NCBI RefSeq assembly: GCF_040954645.1
Contig: NC_092812.1
Location: 2,604,001-2,668,000 of the forward strand
Length of the DNA stretch: 64,000 nt
Reading direction: 5' to 3'
Source of the DNA: Diabrotica undecimpunctata
Lineage: Eukaryota; Arthropoda; Insecta; Coleoptera; Chrysomelidae
Position numbers and translations under genes: made by a program. Numbering within the stretch: the first letter of the stretch is position 1; each line of letters begins with the position of its first letter. The notes under the pieces are model-generated. The model ran no database searches and had not been told where the DNA came from. It saw only the letters and a list, made by a program, of their open reading frames with translations. Of this stretch, positions 12,376 through 24,905 are shown piece by piece.

Positions 12376-13310
12376 TTTTCTACAGCTGCCTAAACAGTAT
12401 TCAGAAATCTTGAAATCATACATTTCGAATAGATATTTCAGAGTAAAACAAGAAGAAGTGTACACTGACTTAAGGGAGATCAAAGCTGGCGTACCACAAG
12501 GGAGTGTCTTAGGTCCGGTCCTGTACCTATTGTATACGTGTGATATTCCAGAGCTAGAACAAAACACAATTGCCGGATGATACAGCCATACTAGCGATAG
12601 GAGACACTAGTGAAGAAGCGACTGATAAGTTTCAACTATCAGTAAATAAAATACATAACTGACCAGAAAATGTCGAATAAAATTAAATGATACTAAATCT
12701 GCACACATTAACTTTACAAATAAAAAAATTGAAAATTTCCCAGTTAGAATAAATGATACCCAAATTCCTTATGCAACATCAGCAAAATACTTGGGCATCA
12801 CCCTGAGGCCAGTATGGATATATAGGTGCCAACTCTGGGGCTATACCAAAGCTAGTAATCTACATATATTATCTAGAGATTTCAAAACAAAGTACTGAGA
12901 AACATTGTTGATGCTCCTTGGTATATCCGCAACAGCAACCTCCACCAGGACCTGGGTATGGAAACTGTGATCGAAATAATCAAGAGAAGTGCAGCAAGTC
13001 ACGAGCAGAAGCTGCATAGTCATGTGAATGTCGAGGCAATCCAGCTTCTTGACAACACTGAACTAAAGAGAAGACTCATAAGGACAAAACCATTTGAGCT
13101 AGTGTAAATGTGTAACAGTTTAGTGTAAAAAGCAGAGTATAGTGCTGTGAAGTTATTTCATGTTAGTTGTAGTGCAGTAGTGGATAGATAAGAGTAAGCC
13201 ATAGGGTAAGCCCTTAGATTTAAGTATTTGTTGTTTATTAGGTCAGAAAATAACTGGTAATTGGTCATTTGTAACGAGATAGCAGTATACAAACACCGCA
13301 CAGGTGTTAA
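12376..13310 (+). pseudogene. 3' part of a jockey-like ORF2 (RT core end and C-terminal tail) plus 3' UTR
   Basis: About 12380-12580 encodes RT motif B and its approach (LKSYISNRYF, AGVPQGSVLGPVLY). Then, after a frameshift at ~12575, comes the ADDTAIL catalytic box, and at 12690-12800 the thumb (KLNDTKSAHINF, YLGITL). From ~12803 the sequence jumps directly to RPVWIYRCQLWGY and the jockey C-terminal tail (APWYIRN near 12920, ending in stop ~13107), so ~170 residues are missing. About 200 bp of 3' UTR follow, ending in an A-rich run near 13310. It has no 5' half and several breaks: a dead 5'-truncated copy. Confidence 0.8.
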
Positions 13311-13529
13311 AAAAAATAATATTTATTATTAATATATCCAAAATATATTTCAATCTGATTTAAGTAGATGTTGGGTATTCCCTAGTAACGGCAAAGTTTA
13401 ACAAATCAGGTATTTTAGAGTATAATGTTTTTAGAATTCCAATCTCCTACTAATTTAAATTTTGATCCCAGCGAAAGAAGATTTTCTTCATACTCTTCAA
13501 AATAAATGGTATGTCTTGGTGGAGAGTAT
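13311..13529. other. No gene recognised
   Basis: AT-rich; may include degraded endonuclease sequence of the neighbouring minus-strand jockey relic, but no motif is clear. Confidence 0.3.
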
Positions 13530-14150
13530 GTAGATTGCCGCTACTATTACCGATCGGAATTTCTGAAATGAGTGAAATATCTATTTTATTTGTTTATAAA
13601 AACAATTTTATTTCTTGCACGTGATTAGTTTGCCTGTTCAAGTTCCAAGCAGAAATTCTAAGTTAGTATTTCATTGAAGATGGAGACCTCATGTGACTAG
13701 TCGATATACTATTTCTTTTTTTAATTGGCAAGTATGATGAAATATGCTTTAAGTACATAGATGCCTGACTTCTACACGTTATATTCTATATACTCTTGTT
13801 GTGCTAATATTTATTTTACCTGTATTTTCAGATAGCGTTAGATAGCGCCTTTGTATTCTAAGTTCATTTTTCTGTGATGTGTGCGAGATTATCAATCAAG
13901 GCCTGGTATTGAGTGGCTGTATATACAAAAATTGGTGGTTTAGGGTCTTTAGTTTTTGTATTACGGCTTTCTTAATACTTCTCTATTGGAAGATATTGAT
14001 ATTTCTTTGAAGTTTCAACTTCATATTGTTTGTGTTGTTTCTTTACTACGTTTTTTTTGTAGTAACGGCTTGTCAGATATTTAATGTGTATTATTTTATG
14101 AAAGTATATCATCATCCATGAGATCATCGTCATTGGTAGATGTGTGCGCA
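13530..14150 (-). pseudogene. Degraded jockey-like ORF1 and endonuclease start
   Basis: On the minus strand, ~14110-13840 carries scattered ORF1 sequence: an acidic NDDDLMDDD patch near 14110 and, near 13940, the ORF1 motif PPIFVYTATQYQALIDNL typical of the domain preceding the zinc knuckles. At ~13680-13560 the endonuclease start is readable (LRISAWNLN...EIKLFL.TNKIDISLISE) with one stop. Everything between and after is lost or scrambled. Orientation is opposite to the RT fragment at 12376-13107, so the two need not be one insertion. Confidence 0.65.
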
Positions 14151-15060
14151 TTGGAGGAGTGAATTGTATCTTCTTTGTGTTTTAGGTTTGTTTTCAGTTC
14201 TTACGGTTTTTACTTATTTAAATGCTGTTGGCCTCGGAATTATTACCTTATTTATAATTGTATTATATATAATTATTGTTTATAATTGGTTTGATTGCGT
14301 AATTGCTTGGTTTGGAATAATTGACTACATTTCTATATGTAATCTTGTGGTTGTACATGAAAGTTATACATATCACTTGCTTCTGGACCATTTCCACGTG
14401 GAAACATTTTCACGCTTAATTTTTATCGGATAGTTAAATAGTTTTTGTTATTAGCTGTTGTACTATTTGTTGGTGTTTAAAAGCTGGCTTATAAAAACAA
14501 GTATGTAAAAGACTAGTTTACTTATCGTTTTCAGTATACCTTTTTTTAACTCAATTTACAGTATATCAACAAACACATCCGTATACTATGATATGTCAAC
14601 ATCGAATAATAAATATACATGAAATAAATTATTTTAGCTTATAAATCTATCAATTTGCCGGAAAATAAGCAGTTAATTAATATAATCATTTAAGTACGCG
14701 AACCACTTATGATCAGCAGCAGAATTTAAGTGATGAATGTGTGCCGATTCGAGCGATCCATTCGTTAATGTGAAATATCGGTCGGACGAGAAAAACAATC
14801 GGCCAATGGACAAAACTCATAACCCCGCTCTAACTCGGAGAACAGGTTGAAAAAGCCGACTTGTTCCTAATTCATCAGAAATAAATTATCACCAATTCAA
14901 ACTTTTCTACGACGCTAACTTTTTACCGAAATGAACTATACTTCAAGTTGAATTTACACCCCATCGTTTTACACACTGAACTCCTTCACATCCACTCGGT
15001 TCTTTATGAAAAAAAAAAATGTATTATTAATTATACCATGTTTGTTACTACGTTTGATTA

Positions 15061-15061
<1 letters not shown>
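14151..15061. other. No gene recognised
   Basis: AT-rich sequence. A 97-codon hydrophobic frame at 14140-14433 is low complexity (Ile/Tyr/Val/Leu) and resembles no family I know. The stretch 14690-15000 is less AT-rich but shows no identifiable feature. Confidence 0.35.

Positions 15062-15116
<55 letters not shown>
15062..15116. repeat. (TA)n microsatellite
   Basis: 55 bp of alternating A/T. Confidence 0.95.
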
Positions 15117-15120
<4 letters not shown>

Positions 15121-16756
15121 TTGATCTACTTTGACTATATTGATGTTTATAGATGTAATCTACTTCAATTAATTATTTCATTAATTAAATAAATCATAAC
15201 ATAAACAAATTTATAAATCTCAGGGCTAAATGATCCTATCACTACTTACTTTTGTGGCTTCAAATATTTCTCAGTGGTTTCCTTATAGGGATAGACAAAA
15301 GAGAATCAAAATAATACACATATGGATTTCAATTAGAAATTATACAAATCGTTTATTTTAGCAAAACGGAAATCGATATTCAATATTACAAATTTTATTT
15401 ATTCTCCTATCGTTATTATTTCATATAAACATTTACAAAAAAAAATCTTATTTCTTTTTGTCTCTAATTTTTTTTTAAATCAATAACTGTGAATCTCTCT
15501 ACTTCTGCTTTACAGAATGTTCTCGATGTCCAATTTTCTGGATATATAAAAAAAAATTTATTTATTAATATTATTGTATCTTGAAAAAAAGTCAACTTCA
15601 ATGATTTATAATAAACAAAACTGATTAAAATTTGATGATTTTATAATAGTGAAATATGTAGTTATGTAGTTCCATATGCCCTGTGGTATTTAACACGAAA
15701 AACAATACATTCATATCATAACAGAAAACGACTGACCTTTGCTGATGATTCTACCATGTCTTCACCCATAACACGTTTCCTTACTTGCTGGTGTTACGAT
15801 CAAAAGAAAACTCGTCCACGTTTCCCAAGAATGTCTATGCTCCTCTGCTAAATATTGTTCTTCTTTCCTTTCACTGCTTCGTACCGTACTCGTTCCGGCT
15901 TTCTCCTGATGCAATCTTTCAACTTTTTGAATCACTTAACACAATACTGGATACTTTAGACTCAAGGATTTATATCATCTCTCGAATTGGCCTTTTACTC
16001 GTTCCACGATTTTTCTGATGATGTTTGTAAATACAAACCGCCCTTTACCTTTTTTTGTGCACTGCACTCAAAACTGGACTTTCGATTCTCCTTCTGGACT
16101 CCTTTCGATCGAACAAAACACACTTCTCCACTCTCCTCATCTATTCTCTGACTTCCAGGTCGTTCCCCTCACAATTTATTTTCCATCCAATCAAAACCAA
16201 CTTTCCATCATGTCGCATTATTTACCCAAAACTACCTCTTTCCTTAATCTAAACAAATTTTCAAATTTACGTCTTTTTGTCTTTGTGAAGTTCCAAGAAA
16301 GAAATAAAATTCCGTATCCTTATTCTACTTTCTACAATTAATCACGTTCTTGTCTATTTTTAAGAATCTTAATACAAAGGTATATTTTAACTATCTTCTA
16401 TGTACCGTACGGGCTAATAAGTTTCCGACCCGCGTATCTTGAAAACTTAATGGTCTCTCCTTTGTTTAATTAAAACATATTGTATGTGGTTTTAATAAAC
16501 AGTTCGACGAACATTTTCTTAAACCGGCAACCCTGATCGTCTCTAATTACTTGCTTGAAATACATTGTTCATTGGGCTAGTAAACAATTCTGCGAAACAC
16601 TCTCTTAAAACTAGCTATAATTATTTTTACAAAATTTGTCATTTACAAGGCTTTAAAAATTTATATGCTCGTGGTTGATAAATATGAAATTCATTATTTT
16701 AGTTTAAATTTTAAATAGGAATATAGTTTTTTATTTTTCATGTCAAATAGGAACAT

Positions 16757-16760
<4 letters not shown>
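15117..16760. other. No gene recognised; pyrimidine-rich block 15,720-16,340
   Basis: Between 15,720 and 16,340 the plus strand is C/T-rich with overlapping short open frames, more open than the surroundings but without any motif I can name. This composition is often seen in LTRs or untranslated parts of repeats. The rest is AT-rich and featureless. Confidence 0.35.

Positions 16761-16844
<84 letters not shown>
16761..16844. repeat. (TA)n microsatellite
   Basis: 84 bp of alternating A/T. Confidence 0.95.
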
Positions 16845-16848
<4 letters not shown>

Positions 16849-17301
16849 TAACATATATAATTAATTCTAATTGTTGCATTAGTTAATGAAGGTTTCCTAC
16901 TTTTCTAACAAAGTTAACGGCTTTTTAGCTGAACCCCTAGTTCTAATACATTTTGCTAAATCAGACATGATTACTGATTAAAGCCTCTAAATTGTGAATA
17001 ATAGGTTGGGTAATCAGTAAGGTTTAAAATAGGAAATAGAATGAATGACTTACGATGAGCTCCTGTGTGTGTATATGTAGAAGACTTCAATCTGAATTTG
17101 ATCTGAAGTTCTTGTAAATATTTTTCGAAAATAGTTATTTCTGGATATATCACGCTATCAACAAATGTTGTTTTTTGTATTCCATAGGGTACTGGATTGA
17201 ATGATGACTAAAGATTTGGTTTTTTTTGTTTATTTATTTGTCACACATGGATACATTTATTGATTGATTAAATAGGTTATGTGTGTCATGTCAAACTTTT
17301 T
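16845..17301. other. No gene recognised
   Basis: AT-rich sequence up to the simple-repeat tail of the I-like element. Confidence 0.4.
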
Positions 17302-19970
17302 CTTCTTCTTCTTCCATTCATCTGCTTGGCCTTAACTGCCAGGGCTATCCGGCCGGGATCTGTGTAATTATACTGAATGTTTAATAGCCGTACCTAAGGT
17401 ACATCTGGGCTTAAGCTCATAACTCCTAAACCTGCAACAATAGTTAAAGGAGAAAAAAGAAAAAAAAAATAAGTCAAATGTTCAAAAGTTCTTTCACATA
17501 AGTTATAAAGTTCTATTGTTCTAGTTCTACACTACTGCACCAAACTGCACTAAGCACATTCAATTCAAGCAAGCAGATTAAATCTTATAATGTACGTTAA
17601 CGAACTACACTTGAGACCTTGTTGACGCTAAAAACTTTTGCACTGAAAGTTGTGTCTTTGAGTTTAAGTTTTTGAACAAAACATCGATAAATGTTGGATC
17701 ACCTCGAAATTCATTTCTAAGTAACTGGGACTCCCTTTGATATCTAGTACATTCCAACAACACATGCTGTAAGGTGCCTAATAAACTGCCACGTGAACAC
17801 AAGTTTGTATTGATCACTTTCAATCTAAATAAATGAACCGGAACGCTGCAATGTCCACTTCTCATGCGACACATTTGTGCAATTATGCCCCTCCCCAGGT
17901 TGGGAAACCAGGCCTTTTTGTATGGAACTGTAACATTTGTACAATAAGTAACTCCTTTCACCTGTCCTATTTGTTGGAACCGATTTTTCCAGCTGATCCA
18001 TAGGTTTTCCTTATATTTAGTTTAAAAATCTTTAAAGGAAGCCTTTAAAGATTTTAAGATGCGAATTTAATTTCTTTATTTTGTTCATGGAGTTGACTAT
18101 GTTTTGAGTTTGTGTGTCTGCTGCCGCCTTATAACTTGGTCTTGTAATTTTCTCCAGAGCACTTTTTGAATCACTACAAATAAGGCTTTTTTCAAAATCA
18201 TTCTGTTGAATTAAATCTACTGCCTTTTTTATCGCAAATAATTCTGCTGAACAAATTAAATTAGCAGATGGTAATCTTGCTGTTAATTCGGTGCTTTCAT
18301 TAAGCTATATACCAATGCCCACATTACCTTGTTCATCTTTGGATCCATCTGTGAAGATAAGTTTATATTCAGACCAGTTATCAAGGTACCATGACACAAA
18401 CTTGGCTTGGTTACCTTCCTTCCCCGGGTTAAGAGTTTCATAAACCGGAGAAATCTGAGAATCAAGCGGGAAGGAGTGACACGGAAATAAGGAGTTATGA
18501 GCCACCTGATAAATCTCATGAAGCGTATTCTGGAAGGCAGCCAGTATTGGTAGGAAGTATTTTCTTCTCCAGAAACTAAAGTAATTCAGAAATACTATGA
18601 AATTGCTCTATTGAAGAATATATTGGGTTGTCATATGCTATCACATTTAATATAAATTTAGATGCTAGCTAAATCCTTCTAAGATCTAACGATCTTTCCC
18701 CACATTCCAACAGAATAATATGAACTGGAAAGGACCTCATAAATCCCCCGACCACTCTAAGAGGTCTATATTGAACTTTATCCAGTTTTGTAAGTAAGGA
18801 ACGGGCACAACCTCCAAGGAAAATCGATCCATAATCAAGGTGTGGCCTAATATAGGCTTTATGTAAAATGAGTAAAGTAGCAGGATGTGTTCCCCACCAT
18901 GTTCGACACAGGCACCGAATTATGTTGACTCCACTGGATGCCCTCAACGTCATATTTTCAATTTGGCTTTTCCAAGAAAGGGAACTATCTAAAATAACTC
19001 CTAGATGAGAATATTCCTGTTTCCAATCGAGCAAAATGTTATTTGCTAATAGTTGAGTATTCGGAGTGTTATTTCTATTTCGATAAAAAAAAATCGCTTG
19101 ACTTTTGCTAGATGACAAACACATTCCCATGCCAAGAAGTTTGCCAGATATATTCTCTACTGTGTCATTTAATTTTTCCACCACTTCCAACCAGCTGCAG
19201 CCGGAAAAGTAGAGAGCAACATCGTCTGCATATTGAGTCATTAGGACATCCTCAGGCACACAAAATGAGATTATGTTAATGACAATGTTGAATAATAGTA
19301 TATTCAAAGGAGAACCTGTTTTTTGGCCCCAATAGATTAAAGGAAATAGGATCTCGAACGAACACCGAACGATTTGTCAATATATGTTTAATCAACTCAA
19401 TAAGCAACAAAGGCAAATTGAGATCTCCCAGAGCATCTAATAATTGGGTAATAGATACTTTATCATATGCTGAAGAAATGTCTAACATAACAGCCGCCGC
19501 TGGCTTTCTTTTTAAATATTAATGTAATTTTATTAACCAGATGGATAATGTTTTCAGACACTTCCCTACCTTTACGAAAACCTGTTTGGAAAGACGATAG
19601 TATCAGATGATGTTCTATATACCCATTTTAACCTTATTTTTATCATGTTCTCTAAACGTTTACTGACGCATGAGGATAGGGCAATTGGTTTCCAACCTGA
19701 AAGACAATTTATGTTTTTCCCCTTTAAGACATAAATTAAAAAAATTGAGCAGAAAATTGATTGCTCACTCTGGAAGATGTTGCAACATATAAAATGTTAT
19801 ACTATTCTGGCCCGGAAGAGTATCTCTTCTTTCAAATAAAGCCCATGAAATCTCGTTTAAAAAAAAGGGTTCACACTCGATAGTATTAAATTTCACTGGG
19901 TGATATGTAACATTCTCAAAAACAGATGGAGGCAATGAGATAAGCATTTCCTCTCCTAATGAAGATTTGC
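17302..19970 (-). pseudogene. I-like non-LTR retrotransposon ORF2 (RT, RNase H, C-terminal tail) with (GAA)n tail
   Basis: Minus-strand order: RT fingers ~19950-19700 (PIALSSCVSKRLENMIKIRL), motif A at ~19490 (MLDISSAYDKV), motif B ~19310 (GSPLNILLFN), catalytic YADD at ~19230, thumb and WWG/DYG motifs to ~18670. RNase H follows at ~18360-18040 (FTDGSK, a SAELFAI Glu, CSDSKSA Asp), then the C-terminal tail 17961-17605 with a C...H...C pattern. The 3' UTR ends in a (GAA)n run at 17302-17316, a typical simple-repeat tail of I-type elements. At least five frameshifts or stops are visible (near 19700, 19500, 19310, 18660, 18300, 18000). The endonuclease is absent: the 5' end at ~19990 is fused to an RTE-like fragment. 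Dead copy. Confidence 0.85.
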
Positions 19971-20009
19971 TGGGAGTTCTGACTGAGACTTTAGAGAAGG
20001 CCTTATGGA

Positions 20010-20710
20010 AACTTCTTACTTTCTTCAGAAAGTTTACGTGCCATCGTTTTCGTGGACTTCCTACTGATCGTCTTCCTATTGGAAAACCGTCTCTTGCCGT
20101 CTTTACTACTCTATTTGTTGTCGTCCGGGTTATATGATCGTTCCATTCTACTCTTCTATTTCTTACCCAGTTCGTGATGTTCTCCACCTTACATCTACGT
20201 TGTATATCTGTCCTTATAGCTCTTTCCCATAGTGTCTTACCATCAATTTTTCTAACCGTTTTCATCTCTGCTGTTTCTAACATCATTTTTGACCTGTCTG
20301 TGTCAGGTCGTGTTTTTGCCGCATGTGTCATTATTGGTCTGATGACTATTTGTAAATTCTGCCTTTCATTTCTTTTCTGATATTTTTATTTCTCCATATT
20401 GTTTTACTCAGACAACCTGCGGCTCTGTTTTATTCACTTGATCCTCCACTTCAGTTTCGAATTTTTCGTGGCTAGATAATATGATGAATAGATATTTAAA
20501 CTCCAACACTTGTTCTATTATCTGACTTTTCATCTACAATTTACATCTTTGTTGTTATAACCACGCATTTTGTCTTTTTTTGGAGAAATTAACATGTTAA
20601 ATTTTCTGGTGGTTACATTAAATTGGTGCAGCATACGTTTTAAATAATCTTCACTCTGAGTAGTATTGCGTCGTATGCATAGCAGATTATTTTAGTTGTT
20701 TGTTTTGTTA
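20010..20710 (-). pseudogene. RTE-like reverse transcriptase C-terminal region
   Basis: On the minus strand ~20660-20560 reads LKRMLHQFNVTTRKFNMLIS (RT thumb start). Then ~20400-20030 encodes the characteristic tail: a VIRPIMTHAAKTRPDT block, MLETAEMKTVRKIDGKTLW, WVRNRRVEWNDHI and RRSVGSPRKRW. The family normally continues a few residues further; here the frame runs straight into the I-like sequence without a stop, making a chimeric 188-codon frame (19765-20331). Stops occur at ~20500-20450. Only the distal part of ORF2 is present. Confidence 0.8.
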
Positions 20711-21949
20711 TCTTAAAAACATATAATATGCTTCATCCACAGAATCATTATTTTATATTCACTATTTCTTTCACACCTTTAGCTTGCCTGAAATTGACCT
20801 CTCGAACTAGATAACGACAATTTAAATCAGGTACTGTCATTTCGCTCCTTAACAATTCGAGAGCACTTCAATTTATATTTAACGAGCCAGAATTTTTTCT
20901 TTGAAGTATCTGAGGATGCTAAAAATCAATAATTCTAATGTTAAAGCAATTTAACTTTTCTGTTCCTGAATCGCAAAGTTTGAATTTTTAAGATATGGTT
21001 TTTCATATTTTCACAAGAAAGTTTTTCTTATACATTTGGCAGCGCAAAATAACTACTTCGCTGAGTTTATATATAAATTATGATAAAATACATTTATTAC
21101 CAAATACTTGTTAAAAATAAATTAAAATATTAATGTTTTGTAATACAAGAATTAATATTTTTTGTTTTAAAAATTACAAATAATTTTTTTATTTCTTTTT
21201 TATATACTATAAACTCTACAACTTATATACATCTGGCTCTGACTCTGTCTTTTAATATAATCACATCTTATAACCTGTGATATCAATTAACAACTAAAAA
21301 TATTACAATAAAAAGTGGAAGAAATTTTAGAATCACAGGGTGTTTCACCGAGACTAGTTTACAAGACAGACTTTCCTCTGAACATAATAGAATTTGTGAT
21401 ATTTTGATATTACCTTCAGTATTTTTTATGTAATATCCAATATATTAGGTAACATAATCATTGTTTGCTGCCATGATAGACTTACCATTTGCAAATCTTA
21501 TTGTTCTCCGTGTATTCTCTAATTGAAATAAAAGGTCCAGCGGGTATTGGCGAAGACCTTATATATAGCACATCTGATGAAGCACCGAAAATTTGTAAAA
21601 TAAACTTCATTCATTTTACATATTCCCAATTGTCAACAAACGCACGTGCAAGCCAATCAGGGTGGTACTGAGGTTTATCATAAATGATTTTTAAAAATAT
21701 TTACTTTTAAAACTATTAGTGTAAGAATTTCTTGAAATTCAATCATTGTGAGCAAAATTTAATGTTCCATTGAACAAAAATGTGCTAAAATACAATGTTC
21801 ATTAACTAAGAGATACATAACAAAGCGAGCATTTTGAATAAAGTAGCATTGTCACAAGTTTATCAAAGCATAAAAACATACCATTTAAATTACTCAGAGT
21901 CTGAGGAGCTACATGTGCTGCGGCCTTCGTCTGGATTTATTATTATGCA
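20711..21949. other. No gene recognised; hammerhead-like motif at 21573-21590
   Basis: AT-rich sequence with no coding signal. At 21573-21590 CTGATGA is followed after six bases by GAAAA, the arrangement of a minimal hammerhead core without a visible stem II. Confidence 0.35.
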
Positions 21950-23452
21950 TTCGATATGGTTCTCTATTATATTGTCCAACTTACACATTTTGGACTCGAT
22001 TTTTTGTTTAACATGTTGCACATATTTCTACCACGTAGTTGGACTAATATTATTTATTGCATCATAAAAAATATTTTTCATATCTGCAAATTTAAAAATA
22101 GTGTTTTTGGCTGCTACATAATTTTTTACTTCTGCCCAGATGAGCTCAATCGGATTGAGCTCACAATGCTATGGGGCAGCCTTGACACTACTTTGTTTTG
22201 GCTTTTTACCATCTCATCAATGATATATTTATTATATTGTTGCTTATGTTCCTCAACGATAGCCAGCAGTTGCACTTTTAACATAGAGTCCTCAAACCCT
22301 ATAGTTTTTGATTTCAGTCACTCTTGGATGTCACCTTTGCTAGAAGCAGGAGTTGTAATTTTTTACAATTTTCTGGAATGATAAGACGCGTTGTTCAATA
22401 CGATGATGGAGTTGTCTTCTAATCGGGGCAGTATATTTTTGAACCAATTTTCGAAAGATTTCCCGTCCATCTCTTCATGGTAGTCCCCACTTTTTTTTTT
22501 CATTCAAACACCCACAGCCCTTCTGAAACAAACACATCTTCACTGCCAATGTGACATATTATTAGTTTTTTTTTTCTTTTTTTGAAAATTTTATTATTTT
22601 AAAAATTACTTTATAGTTAGTGAAATAATTTTGAAATTAAATAAAGTGAAAAAGCACATTAACATTTACCTGCAGGATTTTTTAACCCCGTAGAAAATCC
22701 ATCTAAAAACGCTTGTTTATAACACGTTACCGAATTGTCGACCCATACTTTTTGGTGTGACCAGCGTTTGGCCAAGTCTCGTCTAAGTAGTAAATTTTGC
22801 GGTTTTTATTTCTGTAGGACTTAATTTTTATTAGAAATTCTCGTCTCCACAAGACAATTTCGTCCCTGTCCATCAAAATGCTGTTTCGCTGACGACGTTG
22901 AAATCTAAAATTTATTTCTTTCAATAATTTAAAAAACGTAGTTCTTCTGAAGTAAAGCAAAACCGGATCTTCATTAACAACCCTCAAAACTTTGTCTATT
23001 GTTGGTATTTCATTTCGAAAAAAGAATTGATGGATTATTCTTCTTATTGCTTCTCTGTCAAACTCATCCAGCGAGTTAACAATACTTTTACGATGCTCAA
23101 CTGATTTTGGTGTCGACAATGTTTCCGTAATTTTATATTCATGAACCACATTACATACACTACGGCTACATACGCCTACAATAGATAAAAAGTAACAATA
23201 TTTGTTAAACAAAGTGAAAATGCGCACTCTAAAATAAATATTGGAGAAACAATATTAGTACCTGTTTTATCCGCTACTCTAATAGAAATGGCACATTTCG
23301 ACATTGTAGGGTTCTCCTGCATTTCCGTTTTAAATATATTTATAATCATTTTCTTCGTTTTACTCAAAATGTCCCTTTACTAATCTTTTTTTAGGTGGAG
23401 TGAGGGTTAAATCAATATTAAGGAGTTCATCAGCTGTATCAGTGCTTGACAT
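21950..23452 (-). pseudogene. IS630/Tc1-superfamily DDE transposase relic with a GT-AG intron
   Basis: The frame starts at ATG 23450-23452 (MSSTDTADELLNID...). A one-base shift follows, then the HTH start (NPTMSKCAISIRVADKTG). At 23261-23178 lies an 84-bp segment beginning GTACTAAT and ending ATTGTAG; removing it joins the HTH in frame (VADKTG-VCSRSVCNVVHEYK). Exon 2 (to ~22740) carries the linker and the first catalytic Asp in YYLDETWPNAGHT, then GFSTGLKNPAGK. The catalytic region continues in shifted frames: WFKNILPRLEDNSIIVLNNASYHS near 22440, where the expected second Asp is Asn, and CELNPIELIWAEVKNYVAAK near 22150, carrying the Glu. Multiple shifts make it a pseudogene. The family is common in insects and often annotated only as DDE endonuclease. 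Confidence 0.8.
23178..23261 (-). other. Predicted intron in the transposase relic
   Basis: Minus-strand donor CAG|GTAC and acceptor TTTATCTATTGTAG|GC bound 84 bp. Splicing restores the helix-turn-helix reading frame between KTG and VCSRSV. The pyrimidine/AT-rich sequence before the acceptor fits an insect intron. Confidence 0.65.
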
Positions 23453-23756
23453 TTTTGTTATTCCATTTATCTTTAATAACTTAATGTACTTAGTTGATTG
23501 AGAGAATGTCAAAATAGTCTAGGGAAAAATAACATATATTGTAATAAAACCAGCATCATCGAAAATATCGATAAAGTTATGAAACTGCATTCTGTATACC
23601 TACTTTTTCAAGTCCAGAAATATTCCATTTACTCACGATAAAACCTCCCCAAAGAACAGCTTGAATTGACATGACATTTAACATACACATAGCTAACATG
23701 TTTAACATACAGATAGCTAACATAGCTAATAAAAAAAGTTATATTGTGCCGATGTG

Positions 23757-24420
23757 TGTTTTTGCCATAGGGGTGAGTTTTACCCATTCTCTGGGTTGAA
23801 AAACCATACTTTCAAAATAAGTCAGAAATTGGATAAACTAATTCTAAGCAACCTTTGTTCTATAGAGTTGTTTCACTAAGTCAATACTTTTCGAGTTATT
23901 TGCGAGTGAATATATTTTATTCATTTTCAACAACAAAAAAACAAGGTTTTTAAACGGTTTTTGAAAATAACTCAAAAAGTAACTATCCTTTTGAAACAAT
24001 ATCCTTTTCAAAAATATAGCTTATAAAGTAGCAAAAAAATAGTGTACGTATAAAGCCAGAAGCACATTTGTAGCTAACGAAAAGTAGGTTCTTACGTCAA
24101 AATCCAAATCGAATATTTCAACGTGAAAGAATAAAAAAAAACAAGCACTTTACTTTCCCCGACAGCGAGTTTTCCTTGAAAAGTGCTTCATTTTTTTGAT
24201 ATTTCTCGTTGAAATATTCGATTTGAAATTTGAATTACTTTTCATTAGAATAAAAATACGTTTTTAGATAAAATACTTACTTTTTGAGCTATCTGCGGAA
24301 AACCATCTAAAAACATGATCATATTCACTCGCAAATAACTCGATAAGTATTGACTTGTAACATCTAGCTCATCCATTGCACATTAAAACCTCTCGGGGGT
24401 GTTGTTCGGCATAAACTAAT
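23757..24420. repeat. Large foldback (inverted-repeat) element, MITE-like
   Basis: Left arm: GTCAATACTTTTCGAGTTATTTGCGAG near 23880-23905. Right arm: the complement near 24320-24350. A second nested pair lies at the centre (ATCGAATATTTCAACG...AAGCACTTT near 24105-24155 and its complement near 24180-24225) around a short C/G-richer loop. Outer ends share a GTTT(T/A)TGCC-type motif near 23757 and its complement near 24412. No coding capacity. Arms are imperfect, so it is old. Confidence 0.75.
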
Positions 24421-24905
24421 TAATTTTGGAGAAATCGGGAATTATTAATAAAATAGGATTTCAACTCATCTCTTTATTATTTGATAAATTAATAAAATAA
24501 CAAATTAGAATTTAATAATAATTAAAAAATTGAGGTTTTGATAACAGAGAATTAAGCATCTATACACAAATTTCAAGAAAGAAAGAAACTTAGCTTAACT
24601 TCCATGAGAGATCCTGCTGTTGCTCTCTTCTCAACTCGATCCATAAATTATCTGCATCAAAACCATGCCTCTATTTTCGTAAACCAAAAACCACGTGTAT
24701 TTTCTCAAATCCAAACCAGGTGCATTTTCTCAAATCTAAACCAGGTCGCCCCCCACTATTATTCGGACTTCCGAAGCGATAGGTCGACAATAATAAGCGC
24801 CCAGTGTCTTTTGCCACTAATTAGCTCGATTTTAAATTAGTACAGGTGATTCAAAGTTTGACATTAACTCAGTGTAATAAATAAGTCTATAAGCGACCCC
24901 CCCCC

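Noticed and set aside
14140..14433. 97-codon hydrophobic frame as a membrane protein gene
   Set aside because: Low-complexity AT-rich sequence, no homologous motif, and it overlaps a degraded ORF1 on the other strand.
15785..16341. Overlapping frames in the C/T-rich block
   Set aside because: Three frames are open at once, as expected from composition; no motif supports coding.
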